From Spirochaetota bacterium (lineage in GTDB: Bacteria; Spirochaetota; Spirochaetia; B11-G9): a stretch of DNA of 15,242 bases. The number at the start of each line of letters is the position of its first letter. The stretch's first letter is position 1. The stretch covers positions 1 to 15,242 of the forward strand of contig QNBL01000026.1 of assembly GCA_003641695.1 (NCBI GenBank), in the 5' to 3' direction. The position numbers and the translations under genes were made by a program. Under the pieces are notes generated by a model. That model did not search any database, was not told where the DNA came from, and saw nothing but the letters and a program-made list of their open reading frames with translations. This document shows positions 14,233 through 15,242 of the stretch, one piece after another.

Positions 14233-15242
14233 ATGCTTAGAAACAACTATAGAAAAATTTTAGGGGAGATCCCCAAGACAGAGATTCATCTTCACATAGA
14301 GGGGATGGCAAGCGTAAACACCATTTGGTCATTGAAAGAAAAGCATAACCTTTCATTACCGGGAATAAATTCCAAAGAAGATATATACAACAGATTCAAG
14401 GTTAAAGACCTTGACGAATTCATTGATCTCTTTCTTAATGTTATTCAGAATTGTTTCAGAGAAGAACATGATCTTGATTTTCTTATAGATGATACAAGAG
14501 ACTATCTGGAAAGGAACAATATATTTTACGCTGAAGTTTTCTTTGCACCTTCCAAGTTTGTCATGAACGGATTCTCGTTTGGCGATATGATGACTCACCT
14601 TGACAACGGTGCAAAAATGATCAAAAAAAAAGATAACCGTGAGTTAAAATTCTTCATCGATGTATCCAGAAGCTTCGGCCCTGAAAATGCAATGAAAAAC
14701 CTCCTACTGACCCTGGATAACCCCAGACCCTCTATTATAGGAATTGGACTCGGAGGGGCAGAAAGTAAAGGACCTGCTGAAGATTATAAAGAGGTATTCA
14801 AAATTGCACGGGAAAACGGTCTGAAGGTTCTTGCCCATGCAGGAGAAGTTGTAGGACCACAGTCAATCTGGAGTGCCCTTAACGATCTCAAGGTACCGAG
14901 GATAGGACACGGAATAAGCGCTATAGAGGACAAGAACCTGGAAGAATATCTGCGCAAGCAGCAAATCCCCCTGGAAATATGCCCCATGAGCAATATTTTT
15001 ACAAGAAAGTATGTAACATCTTATGAAAACCATCCCATAAGACATTTTTACGATAAAGGACTCTATGTAACCGTAAATTCAGATGATCCTACAATTTTCG
15101 GTACTGAACTCAACGATGAGTATTACAACCTGCTGACTCATGATATCTTTTCAATAGAAGAGATCTTTGGTCTTATTAAAAATAATCTTTACGCAACATT
15201 TATGGATAAAAAGAGCAAAGACAAACACTGGAAAAAAATAGA
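14233..15242 (+). CDS. Adenosine deaminase (3' end cut by window edge)
   Basis: The enzyme hydrolyses adenosine (or a related 6-aminopurine) to inosine and ammonia in purine salvage. The 336 visible residues cover nearly the whole fold; the C-terminus is beyond the edge. Metal and catalytic residues of the ADA family are all present: His19 and His21 in 'KTEIHLHIEG', His202 and catalytic Glu205 in 'AHAGE', His226 in 'RIGHG', and Asp284/Asp285 in 'NSDDPTIFGT'. 'LEICPMSN' (247-254) is another family signature. The ATG at 14233 is the only start near the conserved beginning, because an in-frame stop lies at 14215. A purine run AAAGGG abuts the ATG, too close for a normal ribosome site. The exact substrate (adenosine, adenine or a modified form) cannot be decided from motifs alone. 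Confidence 0.93.
   Translation, partial: MLRNNYRKILGEIPKTEIHLHIEGMASVNTIWSLKEKHNLSLPGINSKEDIYNRFKVKDLDEFIDLFLNVIQNCFREEHDLDFLIDDTRDYLERNNIFYAEVFFAPSKFVMNGFSFGDMMTHLDNGAKMIKKKDNRELKFFIDVSRSFGPENAMKNLLLTLDNPRPSIIGIGLGGAESKGPAEDYKEVFKIARENGLKVLAHAGEVVGPQSIWSALNDLKVPRIGHGISAIEDKNLEEYLRKQQIPLEICPMSNIFTRKYVTSYENHPIRHFYDKGLYVTVNSDDPTIFGTELNDEYYNLLTHDIFSIEEIFGLIKNNLYATFMDKKSKDKHWKKI

Overview
The window looks like ordinary chromosome from a diderm, spirochaete-like bacterium. That assignment is an inference. It rests on the DUF4954-type protein, a MurA with Asp in place of the catalytic Cys, degenerate cyclase-like proteins, a lipoprotein with a short lipobox signal, and a chromosomal ParA/ParB pair. 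No transposase, integrase, phage gene, CRISPR array, rRNA or tRNA was seen. Coding density is high; the largest gap is 256 bases.

Layout. (1) 1-2453, minus: an AddB-like PD-(D/E)XK nuclease whose C-terminus runs off the left edge. (2) 2502-6974, plus: two tandem, mutually related cyclase-homology proteins (the second fused to a receiver-like domain), a lipoprotein, and murA. (3) 6978-9700, minus: two overlapping membrane-protein genes, convergent with murA with only 3 bases between the stops. Both proteins have three membrane spans, a soluble domain, then three more spans, which recalls LptF/LptG; one carries a large TPR-like helical insertion. (4) 9780-11846, plus: a DUF4954 beta-helix protein divergent from that pair. 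(5) 12103-13732, minus: parB and parA as an overlapping pair. (6) 13821-14099, plus: an Nfu-type Fe-S scaffold gene with a clear promoter and an excellent intrinsic terminator. (7) 14233-15242, plus: an adenosine deaminase that runs off the right edge.

How they fit together. Several products concern the cell envelope: MurA makes the first committed peptidoglycan precursor, the lipoprotein should sit in a membrane, and the two six-span proteins could be a transport pair. The cyclase-like pair may be regulatory. ParA/ParB segregate the chromosome, Nfu delivers Fe-S clusters, and the deaminase works in purine salvage. The most noteworthy signals are the Asp-type MurA (predicted fosfomycin insensitivity), the LptF/G-like pair with the TPR insert, the cyclase pair in which one copy has lost its metal site, and several genes that lack a Shine-Dalgarno but have a -10-like hexamer only 7-12 bases before the start codon. 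Nothing here is clearly a new defence or mobile system.
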